The notes under the pieces were generated by a model. The model searched no databases. It saw nothing but the letters and a program-made list of their open reading frames with translations, and had not been told where the DNA came from. 38,208 bases of DNA from JADFUS01 sp964600025 (GTDB lineage: Bacteria > Bacteroidota > Bacteroidia > Bacteroidales > Rikenellaceae), in the NCBI GenBank assembly GCA_964600025.1, contig CAZRHJ010000013.1, positions 1 to 38,208 of the forward strand, written 5' to 3'. Each line of letters opens with the position of its first letter. Positions within the stretch are counted from its first letter, which is position 1. The translations under genes were made by a program, and so were the position numbers. This document shows positions 24,895 through 31,984 of the stretch, piece after piece.

Positions 24895-25873
24895 ATATTT
24901 TTTCGATTAATTCTTCGTACTCACTTCGACAATCACTTTTGCTGGTAATTCCTCCGCCACTTCGGTAATAGAATTGCAAATCGGCTTGTTGTTCAAGATA
25001 TCGAATAATCACACAACTGTCAATATTTTGTCCGTCAAATATTCCCATTACACCAGTATAAAATCCTCGTGGAGAAATTTCTGCGTTTCGGATTATTTCC
25101 AAAGTCTTTTGTTTTGGAGCACCAGTTATGCTTCCAGCAGGTAGAAGTTCAAAAAGTAAGTCCCCAAACTTAGTTTTCCAATCTTGGGGCATTGTTCCAC
25201 TAATCTTGGAACTTGTTTGAAGGATTGTATCTTTTGAAGTATGAATTTTGTCTATATATCTAAATTTCTCAACTTCAATGTCTTTGGCAATTATCGACAA
25301 ATCATTTCTAAGTAAATCAACTATGGTATAATGCTCAAAAAGTTCTTTTGTGTCGTCTAACAAAGTCTGTTGAGCATTTGGGACAGAAGTACTTATTGTG
25401 CCTTTCATAGGAAAAGTATAGATTTTATCCCCTGAAATTTGGATAAATATTTCGGGAGAGTAAAACACAAAACTATCTTTGCATAGTAGTTTATAAGGGG
25501 CAGAAGATTTTGAATAAATATGCTCTAAATCAAGATTTTTGCCCACAGCAGTAGCAAATGTTAGATTTAACAAATAACTATCACCGTGTTTTATTGCTTT
25601 TTGAACTTTATCGAAAGCAACTGAATAAACTGGGTATTGTAGTGGTTTAATCTGAAAATCACAGTCCAAATTATTATTGTTTTCAGATAATTTTCTACCA
25701 TAGTTCTTGCCCCTAACACAACAAGTTATATCGCTATCCCCCAATTTGCTAAGCTCTATCACACACCCCTCTCTGCCGTCAAAATCCACTATAAACAAAT
25801 ATGGTATACTTTTGGAAGTCAGCATATTAAGCCTACTAATAATCTCTTGTCTATTTATAAACTGCATTTGCAA
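24878..25873 (-). CDS. pabB: Aminodeoxychorismate synthase, component I
   Basis: 331 residues, chorismate-binding enzyme family. It aminates chorismate with ammonia from PabA to give 4-amino-4-deoxychorismate. Signatures: FVFYSPEIFIQI and FPMKGTIST at about 154-180, VDLLRNDLSIIAKDIEVEKF at about 202-221, LLPAGSITGAPKQKTLEII at about 258-276, and GFYTGVMGIFD near 285. It lacks much of the N-terminal domain of long TrpE proteins, and the neighbouring pabA and pabC favour folate over tryptophan. It overlaps pabA by 23 bp and pabC by 17 bp. A second in-frame ATG at 25867 is an alternative start. Confidence 0.88.
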   Translation of the reverse strand: MQMQFINRQEIISRLNMLTSKSIPYLFIVDFDGREGCVIELSKLGDSDITCCVRGKNYGRKLSENNNNLDCDFQIKPLQYPVYSVAFDKVQKAIKHGDSYLLNLTFATAVGKNLDLEHIYSKSSAPYKLLCKDSFVFYSPEIFIQISGDKIYTFPMKGTISTSVPNAQQTLLDDTKELFEHYTIVDLLRNDLSIIAKDIEVEKFRYIDKIHTSKDTILQTSSKISGTMPQDWKTKFGDLLFELLPAGSITGAPKQKTLEIIRNAEISPRGFYTGVMGIFDGQNIDSCVIIRYLEQQADLQFYYRSGGGITSKSDCRSEYEELIEKIYVPIY

Positions 25874-26411
25874 AATTTTTTATAATATTCTCTCCCCCCT
25901 GCGTAATATATGATTCTGGGTGAAACTGTATGCCAAAAATAGGCAAATATTTGTGTTCGACTGCCATTACCCTGCCACTTTCATCACTCGCAACAACACT
26001 TAGTGGCTCACAGATATTTGTAGCCACCCAAGAGTGGTATCTCCCAACTTTCATAGTGTTTTGACCTGCAAACAAAACAGATTTTGGATTGCAATTTATT
26101 GTGGTCTCTACGCCGTGAAACACCTCTCCGAGATTTTGTAATGTAGCACCAAAATATTCACAAATAGCTTGATGACCCAAACATATTCCCAAAATTGGTT
26201 TGGTTTTGTGGTATTTATCCAATACTTGTCGTATAATCGGATAATCACTGGGCAACGACGCACCTGGTGAAATAACAATAGCATTGAAATTATCAATGCT
26301 ATTAATATCTAAATCTTCGCCTTTGATAACTACTATTTCTAACGATACTTTTCGCATTAGTTCAAGCACATTATACGTAAAAGAGTCATTGTTATCAATT
26401 AAAAGTATCAT
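25851..26411 (-). CDS. pabA: Aminodeoxychorismate synthase, glutamine amidotransferase component
   Basis: 186 residues from the ATG at 26411. A start at 26441 would add ten residues and overlap mnmG, and the family begins with 'ILLIDNxDSFTYN', exactly as seen here from residue 2. It is a class I glutamine amidotransferase with catalytic triad C77 (GICLGHQAIC), H164 and E166 (IQFHPES). It releases ammonia from glutamine for PabB. Some bacteria share this subunit with anthranilate synthase (TrpG); no trp genes are present. The start lies 1 bp after the mnmG stop. Confidence 0.9.
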   Translation of the reverse strand: MILLIDNNDSFTYNVLELMRKVSLEIVVIKGEDLDINSIDNFNAIVISPGASLPSDYPIIRQVLDKYHKTKPILGICLGHQAICEYFGATLQNLGEVFHGVETTINCNPKSVLFAGQNTMKVGRYHSWVATNICEPLSVVASDESGRVMAVEHKYLPIFGIQFHPESYITQGGENIIKNFANAVYK

Positions 26412-26412
26412 T

Positions 26413-28284
26413 TTATCTTCCAAAAAATATAAGTAAAACATTTATATCGGCAGGTGAAACCCCAGGAATACGAGATGCCATTCCTATTGTTTCTGGTCGT
26501 ATTCTACTAAGTTTTTGCCTTGCCTCTATGGATAGGGATTTCATTGACTCATAATCAAAATCTGGATTAATTTTAATATTTTCCAGACGTTTCAGTTTGT
26601 CTGCTTGCAACCTCTCTCTGTCAATATACCCTCCGTATTTTAGCAGTATTTCTACTTCGTCAATAACGTTTTGCTTTATGTTATGTTGTGCCACAAATTC
26701 ATTTAAGACATTTAGGTTCGTAATCAACCAATTCAAAGAAATGCCATTACGAATAGCAACATCAACCAACTTACGTTTTTGGGTAATTGGGGACTGAGCT
26801 ATTGTCTGCAACTGAGGATTAATATCCTCTGGTGCGATGCTTTCTTTGTCTATAAATGTTTTGAGAGCCTTTACATTATCACGTTTGGTGCAAACACTAT
26901 CAAAACGCTCAGATGTAGCAAGACCGATATTGTATCCTTTCTCCGTAAGTCGCAAATCAGCATTATCCTGACGCAATAAAATTCGGTATTCGGCACGTGA
27001 AGTAAACATTCTATAAGGCTCATCAACACCTTTTGTAACCAAATCGTCTATCAAAACCCCAATATAAGCCTCATCTCTTCCAAGCACAAACTCCTCTTTG
27101 CCCAACAAACTCAAATGTGCATTTATAGCTGCCACAAGTCCCTGTGCAGCCGCCTCCTCATAACCAGTCGTTCCGTTTATCTGACCTGCAAAATAAAGGT
27201 TTTTAACGGCTTTTGTTTCGAGTGTGTGTCTAAGTTGTGTAGGTTGGAAAAAATCATATTCAATAGCATAGCCGGGACGAAAAACGTGAACATCTTCAAG
27301 CCCTTTGATTTTGCAAAGTGCCTCGTGTTGAACACTCCAAGGCAAAGACGAAGAAAAACCATTTACGTAATATTCATTGGTCGTTCTACCCTCTGGCTCC
27401 AAAAATAATTGATGCTCGTTCTTATCGGCAAAAGTTCTAAGTTTGTCTTCAATACTTGGACAATAACGTGGACCTATACCTTTGATAGTTCCGTTAAACA
27501 AAGGAGATTTATCAAATCCCAACCTCAACGTATCGTGAACTTCTTTTGAAGTGTAAATCAAATAACAAGGCATTTGGTCTTTTACTGCCTCGGTTTGGTC
27601 GGAGAACGAAAATTTAGCAGGATTTTCGTCACCATACTGCACAGTCATTTGCTCAAACTTGATTGTACGAGCGTCCAATCTGGCAGGTGTTCCTGTTTTC
27701 ATACGAGAGACTTCAAAACCTCGGTCTTCTAATTGTTTGCTAAGTCCAAACGAAGCCTTGTCGCCCATTCTGCCACCAGTTGTATTTTTGTCGCCAATAT
27801 GTATTTTACCTCCTAAAAAAGTACCATTGGTAAGAATTATTTTTTTTGCTCTAAATTCTATTCCAAGTTCAGTTACAACTCCTACTGCACTATCATTTTC
27901 AAATATTAGTTCAGTAGCATTGTCTTGCCAAATATATAAATTTTTGGTATTTTCGACTTTCTCTCGCCATAGTTGCGAAAAAAGATATTTATCACACTGC
28001 GAACGTGGACTCCACATTGCAGGACCTTTGGACAGATTAAGCATACGAAACTGAATAGTACTTCGGTCTGTTACAATTCCCATATAGCCACCCAAAGCAT
28101 CTATCTCTCTCACAATCTGACCTTTGGCAACACCTCCCACTGCTGGATTACAAGACATTGCTGCTATTTTTGTCATATCCATAGTCAAAAGCAAGGTCTG
28201 AGAACCCATAGTTGCTGCTGCAACTGCTGCTTCACAACCTGCGTGCCCTGCCCCAACTACAATTATATCGTAGCACATTTTCAT
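26413..28284 (-). CDS. mnmG: tRNA uridine-5-carboxymethylaminomethyl modification enzyme MnmG
   Basis: 623 residues, full length for MnmG (GidA). With MnmE it modifies the wobble uridine of several tRNAs, using FAD, NADH and a methylene-folate donor. The N-terminal FAD-binding motif is VVGAGHAGCEAA (9-20); the conserved SCNPAVGGVAKGQ and GPAMWSPRSQCDK blocks follow, then NLYFAGQINGTTGYEEAAAQG and the C-terminal helical domain ending SRIPGVSPADINVLLIFF. It sits between ybeY (1 bp) and pabA (1 bp). The linkage with pab genes may reflect its folate cofactor (inference). The ATG two codons downstream is an alternative start. Confidence 0.97.
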   Translation of the reverse strand: MKMCYDIIVVGAGHAGCEAAVAAATMGSQTLLLTMDMTKIAAMSCNPAVGGVAKGQIVREIDALGGYMGIVTDRSTIQFRMLNLSKGPAMWSPRSQCDKYLFSQLWREKVENTKNLYIWQDNATELIFENDSAVGVVTELGIEFRAKKIILTNGTFLGGKIHIGDKNTTGGRMGDKASFGLSKQLEDRGFEVSRMKTGTPARLDARTIKFEQMTVQYGDENPAKFSFSDQTEAVKDQMPCYLIYTSKEVHDTLRLGFDKSPLFNGTIKGIGPRYCPSIEDKLRTFADKNEHQLFLEPEGRTTNEYYVNGFSSSLPWSVQHEALCKIKGLEDVHVFRPGYAIEYDFFQPTQLRHTLETKAVKNLYFAGQINGTTGYEEAAAQGLVAAINAHLSLLGKEEFVLGRDEAYIGVLIDDLVTKGVDEPYRMFTSRAEYRILLRQDNADLRLTEKGYNIGLATSERFDSVCTKRDNVKALKTFIDKESIAPEDINPQLQTIAQSPITQKRKLVDVAIRNGISLNWLITNLNVLNEFVAQHNIKQNVIDEVEILLKYGGYIDRERLQADKLKRLENIKINPDFDYESMKSLSIEARQKLSRIRPETIGMASRIPGVSPADINVLLIFFGR

Positions 28285-28285
28285 A

Positions 28286-28720
28286 CTATTCTACTTCTCG
28301 TTTTGAAAGGTAATAATCTTCTTTTTCACGCATAATCTTTTGCTCCTCAACAGTCTTGTCGTTGTAGCCCAAAAGATGCAATATACCGTGAATAATAACT
28401 CTATCTATCTCTTGTCTGAAAGAAATTCCATAAGTATCTGCATTAGAATGAACAGTGTCGATACTTATAAACAAATCCCCAGAAATATATTTTTCGTTAT
28501 TCTCTTCCTCAGTATAGTCAAAAGTGATTATATCCGTGAAATAATCGTGTTGAAGATACTCATTGTTAATCTTCAAAATATAGTTGTCCGAACAAAAGAT
28601 AACATTTATAATATCTGCAATAGCGTTTTCGTTTTTTGCAGTTGCTTCAATCCATCTTTCGTAACGTGCATTATCTTCGAGAGTGAATTTACAATCTTCA
28701 CTAAAAAATGATAGTTCCAT
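28286..28720 (-). CDS. ybeY: Endoribonuclease YbeY (16S rRNA 3' maturation)
   Basis: 144 residues, typical length. YbeY is a single-strand-specific metal-dependent RNase acting in rRNA maturation and ribosome quality control. The fold markers TDIITFDY (62-69), GDLFISIDTV (81-90) and HGILHLLGY (111-119) are present. The usual three-His metal site (H-x3-H-x5-H) reads H111, H115 and D121 here, so the third ligand is Asp. It is the first gene of the ybeY-mnmG-pabABC run. Repeat copy D lies directly upstream (28740-28981), so the promoter is probably inside or replaced by the repeat; none was recognised. Confidence 0.9.
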   Translation of the reverse strand: MELSFFSEDCKFTLEDNARYERWIEATAKNENAIADIINVIFCSDNYILKINNEYLQHDYFTDIITFDYTEEENNEKYISGDLFISIDTVHSNADTYGISFRQEIDRVIIHGILHLLGYNDKTVEEQKIMREKEDYYLSKREVE

Positions 28721-28739
28721 ATATATAATTTTTTATTGC

Positions 28740-28981
28740 TGTCCAGTAAAAATTTTAAAAATCAATGTAATAGATTAAGCGATAATATATTACAGTGTTT
28801 TAATTTGTAAGGGGCTTGGAAAAATGATTTTTAAAATTTTTATCTTTCCGAAATCTTACAAACTCCCAATAAACTCGGATCTCTTAGGCTATTTTGCATA
28901 TATAACGTAGCGTACTGGCGTACGTGAGTTATGAGCATCGACAAAATAGACAAGATAGGCGAGTTTCGTTTTTAGCGGACA
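28740..28981 (+). repeat. MITE-like repeat, copy D (complete)
   Basis: 242 bp bounded by imperfect terminal inverted repeats: TGTCCAGTAAAAA (28740-28752) and TTTTTAGCGGACA (28969-28981; reverse complement TGTCCGCTAAAAA, 11 of 13 identical). The left module (28748-28841) folds by a perfect 17-bp pairing of AAAAATTTTAAAAATCA with its complement, plus an inner TGTAATA/TATTACA. The right module (28871-28966) is a long imperfect hairpin with AAACTCG/CGAGTTT, CTATTTTG/CAAAATAG and a GTAC-flanked tip. No coding sequence is present. It separates the pheS-envC group from ybeY. Related copies: 1-45, 4757-4784, 18186-18337, 36907-37026, 38113-38208. Confidence 0.85.
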
Positions 28982-28999
28982 ATACTAATAATTTTTAAT

Positions 29000-30157
29000 C
29001 TACCTCAACCAGTTTTCGGGGTTTAGTGCAGTCTTGCCTTTATAAACCTCAAAATGCAGAGTGGCAGAGTTCTTGTCGTCAGAAATTTTGCCAATAGCTT
29101 GTCCAGTAGTAATTTTATCTCCTTTCTGTACCGAAACAACCGTAAGTCCAGAATAAACAGTCAGGTACTCTCCGTGTCTAATCATCACCGAGTTGTTCAG
29201 TCCTTGAATAAAGAATACACGAGCAACCTCCCCATTAAAAACGGAATTTACTACTGTATTATTTTCGATAGCAATATTTATACCTTTGTTTTCTATTACG
29301 ATTGACGGATATAGAGGGTGGCGGTGAGTTCCAAACTGCTCTACTATCGTACCATTACGCACTGGCATAGGCAGTTTCCCCTCGTTTGACTCAAAACTTG
29401 ACGAAAGTTTATAATCAATATTTTTCTTTTGTTTACCCTTAGATTGCTCCTCGTCTATAATTTGAGCAATTTTGCGTTGCAAAGATTTTTTGAGTTTAAT
29501 ACCATCACTTACTTGCTTACGCAACTTTTGTTTTTCTTTGCTCAAAGAGCTATGTAACTGATTATATTTTTTCTTTTCCGAACTAAGTTTTGCTACTTCT
29601 TTTGCAACATCTTTATTCTTTTTTTCTAATTGTGCTTGTTTTTCGGCAAGTATTTGAGTTTGGTCAAATATTTTAGAACTTTTTTTCTCAATAGATTTTG
29701 CCAAATCCCTTTTCATTTCAGAATATTTGTGCAAATAATATATTCTCAAATGTAAATCTTGGAAAGATGTGGCAGAAAACAAGAAAAGTAAGTTGGCGTT
29801 AGACAAATAACGTTTGTATGCCGAAACCATCATTTTTGCATACATCTCTTTTTCTTTGCCAAGCTCATTAGAAAGTTTGCTAATTTCTGAATTATTGTTG
29901 TTTATACTTTTACGAATTAGACGCACTTGCCCGTTCAAAGAATTAATAATTTTTTGACGATTACGCAAGTTGTTATTGGTAATAATAATCTTGTCCAAAG
30001 CCGATGAAGTTTTGGATTTATTGATTTTCAAGAGTCTATTACCATTATCAATAGCTTTTTGAGCCTTTTCCATTGATTTTTGGAGTTGCTCAATGCTTTG
30101 AGCATTGGCAACACCACAAGTCAATAGTATAAAAAGTATTACAACAAGTTGTTTCAT
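29000..30157 (-). CDS. EnvC-like murein hydrolase activator (coiled coil plus degenerate LytM domain)
   Basis: 385 residues with a signal peptide (MKQLVVILFILLTCGVANAQ). A long Lys/Glu/Ser-rich coiled coil fills about 22-240, followed by an M23/LytM domain at about 265-385 (GTIVEQFGTHRHPLYP, IVIENKGINIAI, LHFEVYKG, LNPENWLR). The HxxxD zinc motif of active peptidases ('HxGIDI') is KGINI here, so His and Asp are lost, and HxH is reduced to LHF. This matches EnvC-type proteins, which activate amidases at division rather than cutting murein themselves. It starts 4 bp after pheS on the same operon. Confidence 0.88.
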   Translation of the reverse strand: MKQLVVILFILLTCGVANAQSIEQLQKSMEKAQKAIDNGNRLLKINKSKTSSALDKIIITNNNLRNRQKIINSLNGQVRLIRKSINNNNSEISKLSNELGKEKEMYAKMMVSAYKRYLSNANLLFLFSATSFQDLHLRIYYLHKYSEMKRDLAKSIEKKSSKIFDQTQILAEKQAQLEKKNKDVAKEVAKLSSEKKKYNQLHSSLSKEKQKLRKQVSDGIKLKKSLQRKIAQIIDEEQSKGKQKKNIDYKLSSSFESNEGKLPMPVRNGTIVEQFGTHRHPLYPSIVIENKGINIAIENNTVVNSVFNGEVARVFFIQGLNNSVMIRHGEYLTVYSGLTVVSVQKGDKITTGQAIGKISDDKNSATLHFEVYKGKTALNPENWLR

Positions 30158-30161
30158 AGTA

Positions 30162-31184
30162 CTAATATATAGCCTCGAATTGTTGTAAGAAACGAATATC
30201 GTTTTCGAAATACAGACGAAGGTCTTTTACTCTGTAAAGTAGCATAGTGATACGCTCAACACCCATACCAAAAGCAAAACCGCTATATTCTTTTGGGTCG
30301 ATACCAGAAGAAATCAAGACATTAGGATCAACCATACCACAACCCATAATTTCCAACCAACCAGTGTGTTTACAAACATTACAACCTTTGCCACCACACA
30401 AATTACAACTCACATCTACCTCTGCCGAAGGCTCAGTAAATGGAAAATATGAAGGACGCATACGAATTTGAGTTTTTTCGCCAAACACCTCTTTTGCAAA
30501 ATAAAGAATAGTTTGTTTCAAATCCGCAAAAGATACGTTTTTGTCAATGTAAAGTCCCTCAATTTGGTGGAAGATACAGTGAGCACGATAAGAAATTGCT
30601 TCGTTACGGAACACTCTACCTGGACAAATCACACGAATAGGTGGTTTTTGAGTTTCCATAGTACGCACTTGAATACTACTTGTGTGAGTACGCAACAAAA
30701 CCCCATTAGGTTGATTTACAAAGAAAGTATCTTGCATATCACGTGCAGGGTGTTCTGGTGGGAAGTTCAAAGCCGAGAATACGTGCCAGTCATCTTCAAT
30801 TTCAGGGCCATAGACTGTTGTATAACCAAGTCTTTTGAATACTTCTTGAATTTGATTTTTGACAAGAGAAATAGGGTGACGTGTTCCCACAGCCTCACTG
30901 TATGCAGGACGTGTCATATCTTCGCCAGAAACAACACTTTGCTCTATATCTTCTAATTGTTCTTTTAGAGTATTGATTTTCTCCAAAGTAGCAGTTTTAA
31001 GTGCATTGATTGGTTTTCCCAATTCACGTTTCAAATCAGATGACACAGTTTTAAACTCTTCAAATAATTGAGTTATCTCACCCTTTTTTCCCAACAATGC
31101 AATACGGAATGCCTCTATTTCCTCAAAATTTTTAGGCGAAAACTGCTCCACCTTGCTCAAAAGCTGCTCGATTTTAGTTCGCAT
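30162..31184 (-). CDS. pheS: Phenylalanine--tRNA ligase, alpha subunit
   Basis: 340 residues, normal for PheS, the catalytic partner of PheT (8754-11210). It has an N-terminal coiled coil (1-85) followed by the class II synthetase core: TRHPISLVKNQI motif 1 region, FRNEAISYRAHCIFHQIEGL motif 2 at about 189-208, and GFAFGMGVERITMLLY motif 3 at about 306-321. A Cys cluster (CNLCGGKGCNVC) near 261-272 looks metal-binding, as in many PheS proteins. Its start overlaps the upstream cyclophilin gene by 11 bp, and envC follows 4 bp later. Confidence 0.97.
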   Translation of the reverse strand: MRTKIEQLLSKVEQFSPKNFEEIEAFRIALLGKKGEITQLFEEFKTVSSDLKRELGKPINALKTATLEKINTLKEQLEDIEQSVVSGEDMTRPAYSEAVGTRHPISLVKNQIQEVFKRLGYTTVYGPEIEDDWHVFSALNFPPEHPARDMQDTFFVNQPNGVLLRTHTSSIQVRTMETQKPPIRVICPGRVFRNEAISYRAHCIFHQIEGLYIDKNVSFADLKQTILYFAKEVFGEKTQIRMRPSYFPFTEPSAEVDVSCNLCGGKGCNVCKHTGWLEIMGCGMVDPNVLISSGIDPKEYSGFAFGMGVERITMLLYRVKDLRLYFENDIRFLQQFEAIY

Positions 31185-31911
31185 AATAACTATATTTTTT
31201 TTCTAATGTTTTTTTGTTTATTTTCTTAACTTTAATTTTGTTTATGACTATGTTTTGGTAAGGCACATCTCGCTTGTTTTTTGGAGTAAGTGCAATATCA
31301 TCAACAACATTCATTCCTTCTATAACGTAACCAAACACAACATAAGCACCATCAAGACGAGGTTGTCCACCATCTCTCAAATAGCTTTGACGTTGTTTTT
31401 GGGTATAAGTAAAACCACTTTTTTGCTCTGCAATATCAATTTGTTTGTTCGTAAGCTTGTTTTTGCCTTGAACAATATAGAAATGCGAAGCAGAAGACAA
31501 TCTCTCGGGATTTTCTTTGTCGCTCTCACGAGCCATACCAACTGCCCCTATTGTATGAACAGCTTTTGGCGTAAACTCTGGTTTGACTTTCTCTTTCAAA
31601 CCTCCTTCTCCCCATTTGCTACGAGGATAAGATTCGTCCTTAGTTCCCAAATCACCAGTTTGGATAACAAATTTTCTTATAACTCTATGAAATTTCATAT
31701 TGTTATAAAGTTTTGAATCTATATTTTTCAAAAAATTCTCTAAGTGCAATGGAGTTTCGTTCAAAAGCACTATCTTAATATTTCCCTTTGATGTTTGAAT
31801 ATCAGCAACATAATTACTGTTTTTATTCGTTTTTACTTTAATATCTTTCGCATTAGCAACAACAGACAGCGAAATAAAAAGCATCAAAATTATAAAAAAC
31901 TGTTTTTTCAT
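31174..31911 (-). CDS. Exported cyclophilin-type peptidylprolyl isomerase
   Basis: 245 residues with a signal peptide (MKKQFFIILMLFISLSVVANA). The cyclophilin fold is shown by DIQTSKGNIKIVLL, MKFHRVIRKFVIQTGD (catalytic FHR), HTIGAVGMAR, SSASHFYIVQG and LDGAYVVFGYVIEGM. It contains an insertion of about 35 residues between the SASHFYIV strand and the DGAYVVFG block, seen in many Bacteroidota members. It should speed proline cis/trans isomerisation in the periplasm. It is the first gene of a three-gene operon with pheS and envC, and has a well-formed promoter at 31935-31966. Confidence 0.92.
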   Translation of the reverse strand: MKKQFFIILMLFISLSVVANAKDIKVKTNKNSNYVADIQTSKGNIKIVLLNETPLHLENFLKNIDSKLYNNMKFHRVIRKFVIQTGDLGTKDESYPRSKWGEGGLKEKVKPEFTPKAVHTIGAVGMARESDKENPERLSSASHFYIVQGKNKLTNKQIDIAEQKSGFTYTQKQRQSYLRDGGQPRLDGAYVVFGYVIEGMNVVDDIALTPKNKRDVPYQNIVINKIKVKKINKKTLEKKYSYYAN

Positions 31912-31934
31912 AGCCTTATTTCATTAATATTAAG

Positions 31935-31966
31935 CAAAAATATACTATTTTTGTCTAATATACAAA
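31935..31966 (-). promoter_or_regulatory. Bacteroidota-type promoter of the cyclophilin-pheS-envC operon
   Basis: Minus strand: TTTG at 31966-31963, a 20-bp spacer, TATTTTTG at 31942-31935. The transcript would start near 31928, about 17 bases before the start codon. It overlaps the divergent promoter at 31946-31953, so the two may compete. Confidence 0.68.
31946..31953 (+). promoter_or_regulatory. Candidate -7 element of the patatin/barrel gene
   Basis: TATTTTTG matches TAnnTTTG, back to back with the divergent cyclophilin promoter. No -33 TTTG is present. Transcription from here would start about 25 bases before the preferred ATG at 31985. Confidence 0.42.
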
Positions 31967-31984
31967 TTGACACAACATTTACTT

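Noticed and set aside
28721..28999. Small RNA or tRNA gene in the ybeY-envC gap
   Set aside because: The gap is filled by repeat copy D; the pairing seen belongs to the repeat and no tRNA cloverleaf was found.
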